Below, one piece after another: positions 17,552 through 26,550 of a stretch of 64,000 nt of DNA (position 1 is its first letter; each line of letters starts with the position of its first letter). A model generated the notes under the pieces. That model saw only the letters and a list, made by a program, of their open reading frames with translations. It had not been told where the DNA came from and did no database searches. The position numbers were made by a program, and so were the translations under genes. The stretch is taken from the NCBI GenBank assembly GCA_034519525.1, contig JAXHOJ010000062.1, positions 1-64,000 on the forward strand, in the 5' to 3' direction. The stretch comes from Gemmobacter sp034519525. Its GTDB lineage: Bacteria; Pseudomonadota; Alphaproteobacteria; Rhodobacterales; Rhodobacteraceae.

Positions 17552-17905
17552 TCCGGGGTAACGCAGCGCAAGACCCAGACATCATAACGCGGATGTTCCA
17601 GCGCAGAAATCGCGGGGCTGGAGGCCATCATCCAGCCAGAAAACACCGGCGTTTCCCGCTTTTCCTCGCTGATCGTCAGATGCGCAAAAGCATCCGAAGA
17701 CGGGTTGGCCGTGGGATAGCGACATTCATCCAGCTGGATGGTCAATCGACCGGATACTGCAGCCTGGCCCCTCGGCCAGCTCGATATCGGCGGTTTCGCC
17801 TGTCATCTTGTCCAGCCAGCGCAATGTGCCACCGACCGAGGATGTCACATCCTGCGCAGCAACTGGGCCTGCCAGCAGCGCAAGGGCCAGCGCAAGCCGG
17901 ATCAC
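17479..17905 (-). CDS. DUF2155 secreted protein (one apparent frameshift)
   Basis: From GTG 17905 the first frame gives a signal peptide (IRLALALALLAGPVAAQ) and TLRWLDKMTGETADIELAEG. After that one extra G in a GGGG run near 17779-17784 shifts the frame, and LTIQLDECRYP and the rest continue to TGA 17479. Corrected, it is a normal DUF2155 protein of about 140 residues, probably periplasmic, with paired cysteines (DECRYP, VLRCVTP). Its function is unknown. The GTG start overlaps the mlaD stop, so it is translationally coupled to mlaD. Its 3' end overlaps aat on the opposite strand. Confidence 0.8.
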
Positions 17906-18369
17906 CCCTCGCCCCCCACGGCGTCTTCCGCCGAAGAGCCCACGAATTTCATCAGCAGGCCGATCAGCGACACCGATCCCTGCGTATCCTCAATCTCGGC
18001 CCCGGCCACCAGATTGTCGACAGATCCGCCCGGGCGGATTTCCACGAAATTGCCGCCCAGCAGCCCTTCCGAGGAAATCAGCGCCGCAGAATCATCCGGC
18101 AGCTTAACACGGCCTTGCAGGGCAAAGGTCGCATCCGCGTAAAATGTCTGCGGGTTCAGTTCCAGCTTCGATACGGTGCCGATCTTGACCCCTGCCAGCC
18201 GCACATCGGTGCCAACCGATATCCCCTCGACCGATTGGAACGAAGCGGTGAGTTCGTAATTGCCAGAGGTCGAGCCGAAGCCCATTCCCTGCCCGGCATA
18301 GATCAGGAAACCGAGTGCGACGGCCAGAACCGCGCCGCCTGCGATCACTTCTGTGGTGTTTTCCGCCAT
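17902..18369 (-). CDS. mlaD: MlaD-family outer-membrane lipid asymmetry protein
   Basis: The 155-residue protein has one N-terminal membrane helix (AGGAVLAVALGFLIYAG) and an MCE domain. Conserved parts are ELTASFQSVEGISVGTDVRL, AGVKIGTVSKLELNP and LLGGNFVEIRPGG. MlaD forms the hexameric ring on the MlaFEB phospholipid transporter in the inner membrane and reaches into the periplasm. The other mla genes are not in this window. ATG 18369 has AGGAG six bases upstream. It lies between the NDUFA12 gene (16 bases) and the DUF2155 gene (overlapping), so the three are probably one operon. Confidence 0.92.
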   Translation of the reverse strand: MAENTTEVIAGGAVLAVALGFLIYAGQGMGFGSTSGNYELTASFQSVEGISVGTDVRLAGVKIGTVSKLELNPQTFYADATFALQGRVKLPDDSAALISSEGLLGGNFVEIRPGGSVDNLVAGAEIEDTQGSVSLIGLLMKFVGSSAEDAVGGEG

Positions 18370-18385
18370 AAGATGCTCCTGCGCC

Positions 18386-18760
18386 TTATTCAGGCTGCCA
18401 GGCCTCATAGTCACGCCGCTCTGCCGGGGCGCCTTTGCGGATCGACCCGGTAGGGGCATAAGCTGCCAGCGTGCCCGTCAGGTTCTCCTGATGCGGCTTT
18501 TCCCATGCCTTGTGCTTCAACGGCGCCTTGGTCGGCGGCTGATCCCAGGTGTGGTGCAGCCAGCCATGCCAATCGGGCGAAACGCGGGTGGCTTCACATT
18601 CGCCGTTGAAGATCACCCAGCGGCGTTTGGCATCACGGGTTTCGTAATAGATGTTGCCCTGATCATCTTCCCCCACTTTCACACCCTTGCGGGCGGTAAA
18701 GATCTGGGTGCCAAGCGTCTGGCTGTTCCACCAGGTGACGAGACGCATCAGGAAATTCAT
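18386..18760 (-). CDS. NADH:ubiquinone oxidoreductase NDUFA12-type accessory subunit
   Basis: The 124-residue protein is an accessory subunit of respiratory complex I found in alphaproteobacteria and mitochondria (NDUFA12/17.2 kDa). It has the family blocks GVKVGEDDQGNIYYE, RRWVIFNGECEATRVSP and WHGWLHHTWDQPP, and ends with NLTGTLAAYAPTGSIRKG. ATG 18760 has GGAGG seven bases upstream. The longer open frame to 18970 has no binding site. Its position just upstream of mlaD is the usual one in Rhodobacteraceae. Confidence 0.93.
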   Translation of the reverse strand: MNFLMRLVTWWNSQTLGTQIFTARKGVKVGEDDQGNIYYETRDAKRRWVIFNGECEATRVSPDWHGWLHHTWDQPPTKAPLKHKAWEKPHQENLTGTLAAYAPTGSIRKGAPAERRDYEAWQPE

Positions 18761-18972
18761 CGCAGGCCTCCGAAGGGTGTTTGCCTTCATATGAACCATG
18801 GCGGCGCCAAGGTCCAGAGGATTGCGCCGAAGATACGCTGCAGCTGCAAACTCTTGCCGGCAATGGCCCCGGGCGGCGCCGGAACTGGTGAATGGCTTCG
18901 CAGAACTGGGGGCCTGGCACATCCCCAGACAACAGCCGGGCCTTGCAGCGGATATATCCGATCGGGGCAACG

Positions 18973-19005
18973 AAAAAGGCTGCCGCTCGGGGGGCGGCAG
19001 CCTTT
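18973..19005 (-). terminator. Rho-independent terminator of clpX
   Basis: A 12-bp stem (18975-18986 with 18994-19005) closes a 7-base loop. On the minus strand it runs into a T-tract (TTTTT at 18977-18973), 22 bases after the clpX stop. Confidence 0.85.
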
Positions 19006-19027
19006 TGTCATGATCCTGTTTGCGGCG

Positions 19028-20293
19028 TTAGCCCGCTGCAGCAGGTTCTTTCTTCTTGCTTTCGGTATGCACCAGCAGCGGTTTGGAGCCGATGTTCACC
19101 GCCTCTTCATTCACCACCACTTCGGAAACATCACCCATCCCCGGCAGTTCGAACATTGTATCCAGCAGGATATCTTCCATGATCGAACGCAGGCCCCGTG
19201 CGCCAGTCTTGCGCTTGATGGCGCGTTTGGCAATCGCCACCAGCGCATCCGGGGTGAAGGTCAGCGCCACACCCTCGATATCGAAGAGCCGCTGATACTG
19301 CTTCACCAGCGCGTTCTTCGGTTCGGTCAGGATGGTGACCAGAGCGGCCTCGTCCAGATCGGTCAGCGTGGCAATCACCGGCAGACGGCCAACGAATTCC
19401 GGGATCAGCCCGAATTTCAGCAGATCTTCCGGCTCCAGCTCTTTGAACAGCTCCCCCGCCGAGCGGTCATCCGGCCCCTTGACCGTCGCCCCAAAGCCCA
19501 TGGCAGAGCCCTTGTTGCGATGCGCGATGATCCGTTCAAGACCGGCAAAAGCACCGCCACAGATGAACAGGATATTGGTCGTATCCACCTGCAGGAATTC
19601 CTGCTGCGGATGCTTGCGCCCGCCCTGCGGCGGCACCGATGCGACAGTGCCCTCCATGATCTTCAGCAGCGCCTGCTGCACACCCTCGCCCGATACATCC
19701 CGCGTGATCGAAGGATTGTCCGATTTTCGGGTGATCTTGTCGACCTCGTCGATATAGACGATGCCGCGCTGCGCCCGTTCCACATTGTATTCGCTGGCCT
19801 GCAGCAGCTTGAGGATGATGTTTTCCACATCCTCCCCCACATAGCCCGCTTCGGTCAGCGTCGTGGCATCAGCCATGGTGAAGGGCACATCCAGAATCCG
19901 TGCCAGCGTCTGTGCCAGCAGGGTCTTGCCACAGCCGGTGGGGCCGATCAGCAGGATGTTCGATTTCGCCAGTTCGATGTCATTCTTTGCCGAATGGTTC
20001 AGCCGCTTGTAATGATTGTGAACCGCCACAGACAGCACGCGCTTCGCGTGGATCTGGCCGATCACATAATCATCCAGCACCTTGCAGATTTCCCGCGGGG
20101 TCGGCACACCATCCGAGCTTTTCAGCCCGCTGGTTTTCGTTTCCTCGCGGATGATATCCATGCACAGCTCGACACATTCGTCGCAGATGAACACGGTCGG
20201 CCCCGCGATCAGCTTACGCACCTCATGCTGGCTCTTGCCGCAGAAAGAGCAGTAGAGGGTGTTCTTGCTGTCGCTGCCAGAATTGTTCGCCAT
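19028..20293 (-). CDS. clpX: ATP-dependent Clp protease ATP-binding subunit ClpX
   Basis: The 421-residue AAA+ unfoldase feeds substrates to ClpP. It has the N-terminal zinc-binding domain (CSFCGKSQHEV with VFICDECVELC), Walker A GPTGCGKTLLAQ, Walker B IVYIDEVDKI, the pore loop GYVGEDVEN and the ClpP-contact IGF-type loop region (FGATVKGP). Sensor 2 is near GARGLRSIMED. I chose ATG 20293, which has GAGG at proper spacing. The upstream ATG at 20299 sits on the binding site. It lies downstream of clpP on the same strand with a hairpin between them. Confidence 0.96.
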   Translation of the reverse strand: MANNSGSDSKNTLYCSFCGKSQHEVRKLIAGPTVFICDECVELCMDIIREETKTSGLKSSDGVPTPREICKVLDDYVIGQIHAKRVLSVAVHNHYKRLNHSAKNDIELAKSNILLIGPTGCGKTLLAQTLARILDVPFTMADATTLTEAGYVGEDVENIILKLLQASEYNVERAQRGIVYIDEVDKITRKSDNPSITRDVSGEGVQQALLKIMEGTVASVPPQGGRKHPQQEFLQVDTTNILFICGGAFAGLERIIAHRNKGSAMGFGATVKGPDDRSAGELFKELEPEDLLKFGLIPEFVGRLPVIATLTDLDEAALVTILTEPKNALVKQYQRLFDIEGVALTFTPDALVAIAKRAIKRKTGARGLRSIMEDILLDTMFELPGMGDVSEVVVNEEAVNIGSKPLLVHTESKKKEPAAAG

Positions 20294-20373
20294 CGTCATC
20301 CTCTGCCGTGCGCGCCACCGGGGCGCCGTTCTGAAAGTCTAGGGCAAGCCCCCGGCCTTCACAATCGCAAATC

Positions 20374-20400
20374 GCCCCCGGACGCCGAAGCGCCGGGGGC
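20374..20400 (-). terminator. GC hairpin between clpP and clpX
   Basis: GCCCCCGG (20374-20381) pairs with CCGGGGGC (20393-20400) just after the clpP stop. No T-run follows, so it may only attenuate read-through into clpX. Confidence 0.4.
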
Positions 20401-20406
20401 GCGCCA

Positions 20407-21039
20407 TCACTTCGCCTCGCCGTCGGATTTCCCACGGTTTTCGAGGATTTCGTCGATCAGGCCCCATTCCTTTGCCTGCTCGGCCGACATGAAATTGTCC
20501 CGCTCCAGCGCGGCTTCCACCACTTCATAGGGGTTGCCGGTGTGCTTCACATAGATTTCATTCAGCCGACGCTTCAGCTTTTCGGTCTCGCGGGCGTGGA
20601 TCATGATATCCGTCGCCTGCCCCTGATAGCCGCCGGAAGGCTGGTGCACCATGACACGGCTGTTGGGCAGCGAGAAGCGCATCCCCTTCTGGCCAGCCTG
20701 CAGCAGCAGCGACCCCATCGAGGCGGCCTGACCGATGACCAGAGTGGAAACCTTGGGGCGGATATACTGCATCGTGTCATAGATCGACAGGCCCGAGGTC
20801 ACAACGCCGCCGGGGCTGTTGATATACATGCTGATTTCCTTGTGCGGATTTTCCGCCTCAAGGAACAGCAGCTGGGCACAGATCAGGCTCGACATGCCGT
20901 CATGCACCGGGCCTGCCAGGAAAATGATCCGTTCTTTCAACAGACGCGAATAGATATCATAGGCACGCTCGCCCCGGCTCGTCTGTTCGACGACCATCGG
21001 CACGAGGGTGTTCATGTAAAGGTCGATCGGGTCTTTCAT
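20407..21039 (-). CDS. clpP: ATP-dependent Clp protease proteolytic subunit
   Basis: The 210-residue serine peptidase assembles as a 14-mer and degrades substrates delivered by ClpX or ClpA. The catalytic Ser lies in IGQAASMGSLLL and the His in NSRVMVHQPSGGYQGQA. The Asp follows near TGNPYEVVEAALERDNFMS. The N-terminal part MVVEQTSRGERAYDIYSRLL is typical. ATG 21039 follows GGCTGAG. It precedes clpX in the usual order. Confidence 0.97.
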   Translation of the reverse strand: MKDPIDLYMNTLVPMVVEQTSRGERAYDIYSRLLKERIIFLAGPVHDGMSSLICAQLLFLEAENPHKEISMYINSPGGVVTSGLSIYDTMQYIRPKVSTLVIGQAASMGSLLLQAGQKGMRFSLPNSRVMVHQPSGGYQGQATDIMIHARETEKLKRRLNEIYVKHTGNPYEVVEAALERDNFMSAEQAKEWGLIDEILENRGKSDGEAK

Positions 21040-21152
21040 CTCAGCCTGCCTGTTGCCTTGCGTTGAGCTTTATCGCCGGTGTGTTACCCAAGTCTTAGTG
21101 TCGCGCGCAGGCCCCTGCAAGGGCACATGGCGTCATCGGGGCTGCGGGATCG

Positions 21153-21761
21153 TCATCCGCCAAAGACGCGCCGTGCCAGAAAAACCCGTGCCAGCGCCGT
21201 CACGAAGCACAGCGCCCCAAATCCCCAGGCGAGTGGCGCAAAATGCCCGGTCCATAGACAGATCGCCAGAAAGAACAGGATGGTTTCCGTGCCTTCCAGC
21301 AGCCCCGATGTAAAGTAGAGCGATTTTTCACCGCGGCCAGCAGTCTGCATCCCGCGCTTCTCTGCCATCACCGCATAGCCCAGAAAACTGGCGCCATTCA
21401 CATAGAAGCTGCACAGCAGAAAGGCCCCTGCGGCGCCATTGCCGGAATCACGCAGCACGAAGGCCAGTGGAATGGCGCCATAAAACAGAAAATCGCAGGT
21501 GATATCGAGATAGCCACCAAAATCTGTCTTGCCCCGCACCCGCGCCACGGCACCATCCAGACCATCCGCCAGCCGTGACAGCGCCAGTGGCAGCAGCGCC
21601 ATCCAGCCCGGCAGGCCGGATGCCAGAACCGCCGCCGCAAGCAGGCCAAGCGCCAGCCCTGCCAGCGTCACCGCATCGGCCCCGATTCCCGAGGCCGCCA
21701 GAGCCCGCCCTGCCCGATTGAGTGGCGGGTCGATGATCTGCCGCATCCATCCATCCAGCAT
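21153..21761 (-). CDS. CDP-alcohol phosphatidyltransferase family membrane protein
   Basis: The 202-residue protein has the catalytic motif of the family in full: DGLDGAVARVRGKTDFGGYL followed by D, with the four conserved aspartates that bind metal and CDP-diacylglycerol. Around it are about six hydrophobic helices. It should make a phospholipid head-group transfer in the inner membrane. Which alcohol it uses cannot be read from the sequence. ATG 21761 has GAGGAA upstream. It stands alone, divergent from the CAP-domain lipoprotein gene. Confidence 0.88.
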   Translation of the reverse strand: MLDGWMRQIIDPPLNRAGRALAASGIGADAVTLAGLALGLLAAAVLASGLPGWMALLPLALSRLADGLDGAVARVRGKTDFGGYLDITCDFLFYGAIPLAFVLRDSGNGAAGAFLLCSFYVNGASFLGYAVMAEKRGMQTAGRGEKSLYFTSGLLEGTETILFFLAICLWTGHFAPLAWGFGALCFVTALARVFLARRVFGG

Positions 21762-21865
21762 GGCAAGGTTCCTCGCAGGGGTAAGGGGTCAAGGGTGCCC
21801 GGGGTTGCTATGACAGAGGGTTTGGGTTTCTGTAAGCTGCGCCCGAACAGAAAACTGGATTTTGC

Positions 21866-22396
21866 ATGTTTGCCTGCCGTTTCACTGCCTGCCTTTCCGC
21901 CCTTGTCCTTTCTGGCTGTATCATCATCCCGATCCCCATATCGCGTGACCCAATCGGCGATCCGGGCCCTGCCCCGGCCACATCCGCCTGCCCGCGCGTC
22001 TCGACCGCCAACGCGGCAGAGCAGCAGATCACCCAGCGGATCAACAGTTTCCGCGCGTCGAATGGTCTTCCGCCCGTGCGCCAGAACAGCAAGCTGAGCG
22101 CCGCAGCACAGGCCCATGCCTGCGACAATGCAGCACGCGGCATCTATTCCCATGATGGGTCTGACGGATCGACACTTGCGCATCGCCTGAAACGCGGGGG
22201 CTATGCCTATGCAACCGGCGTGGAAAACACTGGCCTCGGCTTTGCCGATGCGCCCGACCGCATGACGACCTTCTGGGAAAACTCTCCGAAACACCGGGCG
22301 AATCTGCTGAACCCGAAAGTGACGGAGGCTGGTCTTGGTCTGGCACAAGGCAGCAAAGGCCCGGCATGGGTTCTGGTGATGGCCCGCCCGCGCTGA
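21866..22396 (+). CDS. CAP-domain (SCP/PR-1-like) lipoprotein
   Basis: The 176-residue product starts with a lipoprotein signal peptide (MFACRFTACLSALVLSGC, lipobox LSGC), so it should be anchored to a membrane facing the periplasm. The CAP domain covers residues about 50-176: ITQRINSFRASNGLPPV, LSAAAQAHACDNAARG and SHDGSDGSTLAHRLKRGG. GVENTGLGF, FWENSPKHRANLLNP and a final WVLVMA follow. Bacterial members are of unknown function. The gene ends 4 bases before the convergent histidine kinase. Confidence 0.88.
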   Translation: MFACRFTACLSALVLSGCIIIPIPISRDPIGDPGPAPATSACPRVSTANAAEQQITQRINSFRASNGLPPVRQNSKLSAAAQAHACDNAARGIYSHDGSDGSTLAHRLKRGGYAYATGVENTGLGFADAPDRMTTFWENSPKHRANLLNPKVTEAGLGLAQGSKGPAWVLVMARPR

Positions 22397-22400
22397 GTGT

Positions 22401-23706
22401 TCAGCGCGCCAGCGACAGTTCGGCCTTCAGCCCGCCCAGATCCTCGCTTTCGCCCAGTCGCAGCGCGCCGCCATGGCTGCGCGCAATATCTGTGGCGATC
22501 GACAGACCCAGACCGACGCCGCCCCCCTTGTTCGGGTCGCGCGCGCCATCCAGCCGGGCAAAGGGCAGAACGGCTTCGTCACGGCGGTCCTGCGGAATAC
22601 CCGGCCCGTCATCCTCGACCGTGATACGTGCCAACCTTTCACCCGCCGTCAGGGTGATGCGCGTGCGCGTGCCAAAGCGGCGCGCATTGCTGACCAGATT
22701 TTCCACCGCCCGCGTCACTCCTGCAGGGCGCAGCCGCATCATCAGCCGCTCCTCGCCACAGAGTTCGACCGCTTGCCCGCCACGCTCGGCGTTTTCCACC
22801 ACCCGCTGCAAGAGCAGGGCAAGATCGACCTCTTCTGCCTCTTCAACAGCATCGCCCCGCGCAAAGGCCAGAAATTCGTCCACCAGCCGCTCCATATCGG
22901 CCACATCGCGCAGCAGCGCCTCGGTCTCGTCATCCTCGGGCAGCATCGAAAGCCCGAGTTTCAGCCGCGTGATGGGCGTGCGCAGATCATGGCTGACGCC
23001 CGACAGCATTAGGGTGCGGCTTTCGATGGCGCGTTCGATCTTGGCCCGCATATCCAGAAAGGCAGCGCCCGCCGCCCGAACTTCGGTTGCGCCCCGCGCC
23101 TTGTAGGGAATGTGCTGCCCCTTTCCAAACGCCGCCGCTGCCTGGGCCAGCCGGGTGATCGGTGCCATCTGATTGCGCAGAAACAGATAGGAAATCGCCG
23201 TCATCAGCACCGAAGTGACAATCATCAGCACCAAAAGCTGATGCGGATTGGTGGCTGACATGCGCCGCCGGTCAAAATCAGCCCGCAACACGCCGCCATC
23301 ACGGGTGAAATCGGCCAGAACCCTGCCCTCCCGCGCCACCAGATCGGCCCCCAGAAAGCCCGGCACCTGTTCCTTCAGCGTGTCTGCCACAACGCGACCT
23401 GAAAGATCCCATGCCTCGCGCCGGACCTCCTGCAGCGGTCTATCGGCCTTGGTGACCGTGAACCCCAGCGCTGCAGCGATCAGATCGGCTCCTGCTGGCG
23501 CAGCAGTGGCCTGCATCCAGTTCTTGCAGAACAAGGCTCAGCTCGACGGCAACCGCGCCGGTCATCTGCTGCGTCACCCGCTCGAAATGGCGCTGGATGA
23601 AGGCTATGGACACGACAAGCTGGATCGTGACGATAGGCACGACGAGGATCAGCAACGCACGGCCATAAAGGCCGCGCGGCAATATGGAACGTGGGCGCAG
23701 CGACAT
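22401..23706 (-). CDS. EnvZ-like sensor histidine kinase (one apparent frameshift)
   Basis: From ATG 23706 the first frame gives the N-terminal membrane helix (YGRALLILVVPIVTIQLVVS) and runs to VLQELDA near 23515. The rest follows in the next frame: a periplasmic sensor, a second helix (LLVLMIVTSVLMTAISYLFL), HAMP, and HisKA with the phosphorylated His in SGVSHDLRTPITRLKL. The HATPase domain has NLVSNARRFG, EDDGPGIP and GLGLSIA. A single length change near 23505-23515 explains the break. The architecture is that of EnvZ/OmpR-type kinases. No response regulator lies next to it here. Confidence 0.85.
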
Positions 23707-23751
23707 CTGGCAAACCTAGCCTGCAGGCCCAACGTATGAAAGGGGCAAAGG

Positions 23752-24639
23752 ATGCAGCCTTGGCAAATCGGACAGATGGCCCGACCTGAACCCGGTCTGC
23801 GCGTGATTCTGGCGCCCAACCCCTCGCCCATGACGCATTGGGGCACCAATACCTTCGTGCTGGGCGAAGGCGATGTGGCCGTGATCGACCCTGGCCCCGC
23901 CTCTGCCCCGCATCTGGCAGCGATTCTCGCGGCATTGCAGCCGGGCGAGCGGATCAGCCATATCTTCGTGACCCATGCCCATCTGGATCATTCCCCCCTG
24001 GCCCGCCCCCTGGCAGAACGGACCGGCGCGCCGGTGCTGGCCTTCGGGTCGGCCAGCTCTGGCCGCTCGCCCCGCATGGCGCAGCTGGAGGGAATCGGAG
24101 GCGGCGAAGGGCTGGACCACCTCTTTGCCCCGGATCAGAATCTGGCAGAGGGTGACTGCGTGACGAGCCAAAGCTGGCAGCTGCAGGCTGTCCACACCCC
24201 CGGCCATCTTGGTGGCCATTTGTGCTTCGGCTGGCAGGACTGCCTGTTCACCGGCGATCATGTGATGGGATGGGCGCCCTCGCTCGTCTCTCCTCCGGAT
24301 GGCGACATGACAGATTACCTGCAATCACTGGCGCAACTGGCCTCTGGCCGCTGGCGCCGCGGGTATGCCGCCCATGGCGCCCCGATCACAGATTTGCCTG
24401 GCCGATGCGCCGAATTGCTCGCCCATCGCCGGAACCGCGAGCAAGAAATCCTCGCCGCCCTGGACCAGGGCCCCGCCAGTCTGGAGGCCCTGACAGAAGC
24501 GATATACGCCGATACACCGCCCGCGCTATGGCCCGCAGCCCGCCGCAACCTTCTGGCACATCTTGTTGATCTGGAACACAGAAACAAGATTTCGGCTGAT
24601 CCTGCACTTTCCACGACAGCGCTGTTTTCCCGCATCTGA
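23752..24639 (+). CDS. MBL-fold hydrolase, LACTB2-like
   Basis: The 295-residue metallo-beta-lactamase-fold protein carries the metal motif VTHAHLDHS (HxHxDH), then TPGHLGGHLCF, LFTGDHVMGW and a late AAHGAPI. A C-terminal winged-helix-like tail (NREQEILAALDQGP, ARRNLLAHLVDLE) is the arrangement of the LACTB2/RNase-like subgroup. Activity may be on RNA or a small thioester, and I cannot decide. ATG 23752 has AGGGG six bases upstream. It diverges from the kinase gene across 45 bases. Confidence 0.87.
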   Translation: MQPWQIGQMARPEPGLRVILAPNPSPMTHWGTNTFVLGEGDVAVIDPGPASAPHLAAILAALQPGERISHIFVTHAHLDHSPLARPLAERTGAPVLAFGSASSGRSPRMAQLEGIGGGEGLDHLFAPDQNLAEGDCVTSQSWQLQAVHTPGHLGGHLCFGWQDCLFTGDHVMGWAPSLVSPPDGDMTDYLQSLAQLASGRWRRGYAAHGAPITDLPGRCAELLAHRRNREQEILAALDQGPASLEALTEAIYADTPPALWPAARRNLLAHLVDLEHRNKISADPALSTTALFSRI

Positions 24640-24730
24640 GGGATCACAGAAAAATCTTCACAGAACCCACATTTTTTCCACCACGCCCCCTTGCGACCCC
24701 CAAAACCCACGGCTATACACCCCCTCGTGT

Positions 24731-24805
24731 TCCGGCGTAGCTCAGCGGTAGAGCAGTTGACTGTTAATCAATTGGTCGTAGGTTCGATCCCTACCGCCGG
24801 AGCCA
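24731..24805 (+). tRNA. tRNA-Asn (GTT)
   Basis: The cloverleaf is clear: acceptor stem TCCGGCG / CGCCGGA, D-loop with CAGCGGTAGAG, anticodon GTT at 24763-24765 in the loop CTGTTAA, T-loop GGTTCGATCCC, discriminator G and encoded CCA at 24803-24805. Confidence 0.97.
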
Positions 24806-25036
24806 AAAATACCAAGGGCTTAGCTTAACAGCTAGGACATTGGTTTTTTGGTTAGTGGCATTTTAGTCTCCAAAATGACTTACCAGGATCGTCAGAGCTC
24901 CTGTCTCTGGTAGTACGCAGACAGGTAAAGAAGATCGAGAAGTGGCTTTGGCGGGATGAGAGGGCTTAGAGCTGGCTAGTTGTTTGATCCCATGGTTTGA
25001 TGGTGCGATCCTTTCTCAGGAATGGAAGGAAGCACT

Positions 25037-26098
25037 ATGGGACAAATTCGTCACGGCAGCGCCACGACCACGCACGCTGTCCGAGCAGCAATACAGCGAT
25101 CGCAAGCTTCGCTCACGCAGCTGAGCAAGGAACTGGGCATCAACCCCAAGACGGTGGCGAAGTGGCGCAAGCGCACGACGGTCGAGGATTTGAAGACCGG
25201 GTCGGCGGAGCCTCGGTCCACTGTGCTGACGGAGGCAGAGGAGGCGATGATCGTCGCGTTCCGGCGCCACACGCTGCTGCCACTGGACGACTGTCTCTAC
25301 GCCCTTCAGCCCTCGATCCCACACCTGACGCGGTCAGCGCTGCATCGGTGCCTGCAGCGTCACGGCATCTCCCGTCTGCCGGACATCCAAGGCGACAAGC
25401 CGAAGCGCCAGAAGTTCAAGCGCTACCCCATAGGGTTCTTCCATATCGACATCGCCGAGGTGCAGACTGCCGAAGGCAAGCTCTATCTCTTTGTGGGCAT
25501 TGACCGAACGGCCAAGTTCGCCGTCGCTCAACTCGTTGCAACTGCTGACAGAAAGACGGCCTGGGAGTTCCTGCAGCACATGCTTGAGGCCGTGCCCTAT
25601 CAGGTCCACACCATTCTCACCGATAACGGCATTCAGTTCGCAGAGCAGCCCCGGAACCGCAACACCATCTATTCTCGGCCAATGCGTTTCGACATGATCT
25701 GCGAAGCCAACGGGATCGAGCACCGCCTGACCAAGCCCAACCACCCTTGGACCAATGGTCAGGTCGAGCGAATGAACAGAACAATCAAGGACGCGACTGT
25801 AAAACGCTTCCACTACGAAACCCACGATCAGCTGCAAACGCACCTCGCGGACTTCTTGGCAGCCTACAACTTCGCCCGAAGGCTCAAGACGCTGAGCGGC
25901 CTCACGCCCTACGAATACATCTGCAAAATCTGGACATCAGAGCCAGATCGATTCATCCTCGACCCGATCCACCAGATGCCGGGACTGAACAAGGTTGAAA
26001 TGCTGCCGCGCGGCGCGCTGCTTTCGCGGCCAGCGCTGCAACTCGCCCAGCACGTGCCTTCGCCAGCATTTCGCCCTGTCCACCCGCTGCTCTGGTAG
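25037..26098 (+). CDS. IS481-family transposase with altered C-terminus
   Basis: The DDE transposase has an N-terminal helix-turn-helix (LTQLSKELGINPKTVAKWRKR). The catalytic core has FFHIDIAEVQTAEGKLYLFV (first Asp), ILTDNGIQFAEQP (second Asp) and HPWTNGQVERMNRTIKDATV (Glu). ATG 25037 has AAGGAAG upstream. IS481 proteins of this kind usually end soon after HQMPGLN. Here the frame continues past 25990 into about 35 unrelated residues, so the right end of the element appears to be lost and joined to flanking DNA. Bases 24806-25036, between tRNA-Asn and the gene, must hold the left end, but I could not match terminal repeats. Confidence 0.88.
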   Translation: MGQIRHGSATTTHAVRAAIQRSQASLTQLSKELGINPKTVAKWRKRTTVEDLKTGSAEPRSTVLTEAEEAMIVAFRRHTLLPLDDCLYALQPSIPHLTRSALHRCLQRHGISRLPDIQGDKPKRQKFKRYPIGFFHIDIAEVQTAEGKLYLFVGIDRTAKFAVAQLVATADRKTAWEFLQHMLEAVPYQVHTILTDNGIQFAEQPRNRNTIYSRPMRFDMICEANGIEHRLTKPNHPWTNGQVERMNRTIKDATVKRFHYETHDQLQTHLADFLAAYNFARRLKTLSGLTPYEYICKIWTSEPDRFILDPIHQMPGLNKVEMLPRGALLSRPALQLAQHVPSPAFRPVHPLLW

Positions 26099-26103
26099 GA
26101 GCG

Positions 26104-26550
26104 CTAAAGCCGCTTTTCCATGTAAACGCGGTGCAACCCGTTTTCGACGCGGCGCCCGGTTTCGGCATAGCCGTGGCGGCTGTAGATCGCGATGTTTTCC
26201 GTCATCGCGACATTGGTATACAGGCGGATCACCGGCAGGCCTGCGGCCCGCGCCGCATGTTCTGCCGCCGCCAGCAGCAGGCGGCCAAAGCCCCGCCCCT
26301 GTGCATCAGGCGCGATGGCGATATTGTCCAGCAGCAGGGCATCGGGCTGCGCGATCAGCACCAGCAGGCCACAGACCCGGCCCTGATCTTCCAGCACCTG
26401 CACCACGCCCTGCGCGACCAGCGCGGTGTAATCCTCGGTCATCGGTCCGGGTTTGCGCCCGATACGCGGGATATAGGGGCCATAGGCCGCATCGACGATT
26501 GCCGTCAGGGCGGGCAGATCCGCCGCAGTGGCCGGGCGCAGCAGGGTCAT
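26104..26550 (-). CDS. GNAT-family N-acetyltransferase
   Basis: The 148-residue acetyltransferase has the acetyl-CoA binding motif IAPDAQGRGFGRLLLAAAE (Q/RxxGxG/A) and the C-terminal strand-helix LYTNVAMTENIAIYSRHGY. The N-terminal strand MTLLRPATAADLPALTAIV is also typical. The acceptor is not evident. Its ATG (26550) overlaps the TGA of the upstream dioxygenase-like gene (ATGA), so the two are translationally coupled. Confidence 0.88.
   Translation of the reverse strand: MTLLRPATAADLPALTAIVDAAYGPYIPRIGRKPGPMTEDYTALVAQGVVQVLEDQGRVCGLLVLIAQPDALLLDNIAIAPDAQGRGFGRLLLAAAEHAARAAGLPVIRLYTNVAMTENIAIYSRHGYAETGRRVENGLHRVYMEKRL

Noticed and set aside
24806..25036. Possible second tRNA or riboswitch after tRNA-Asn
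   Set aside because: No cloverleaf or conserved aptamer core could be drawn. It more probably contains the left end of the IS481 element.
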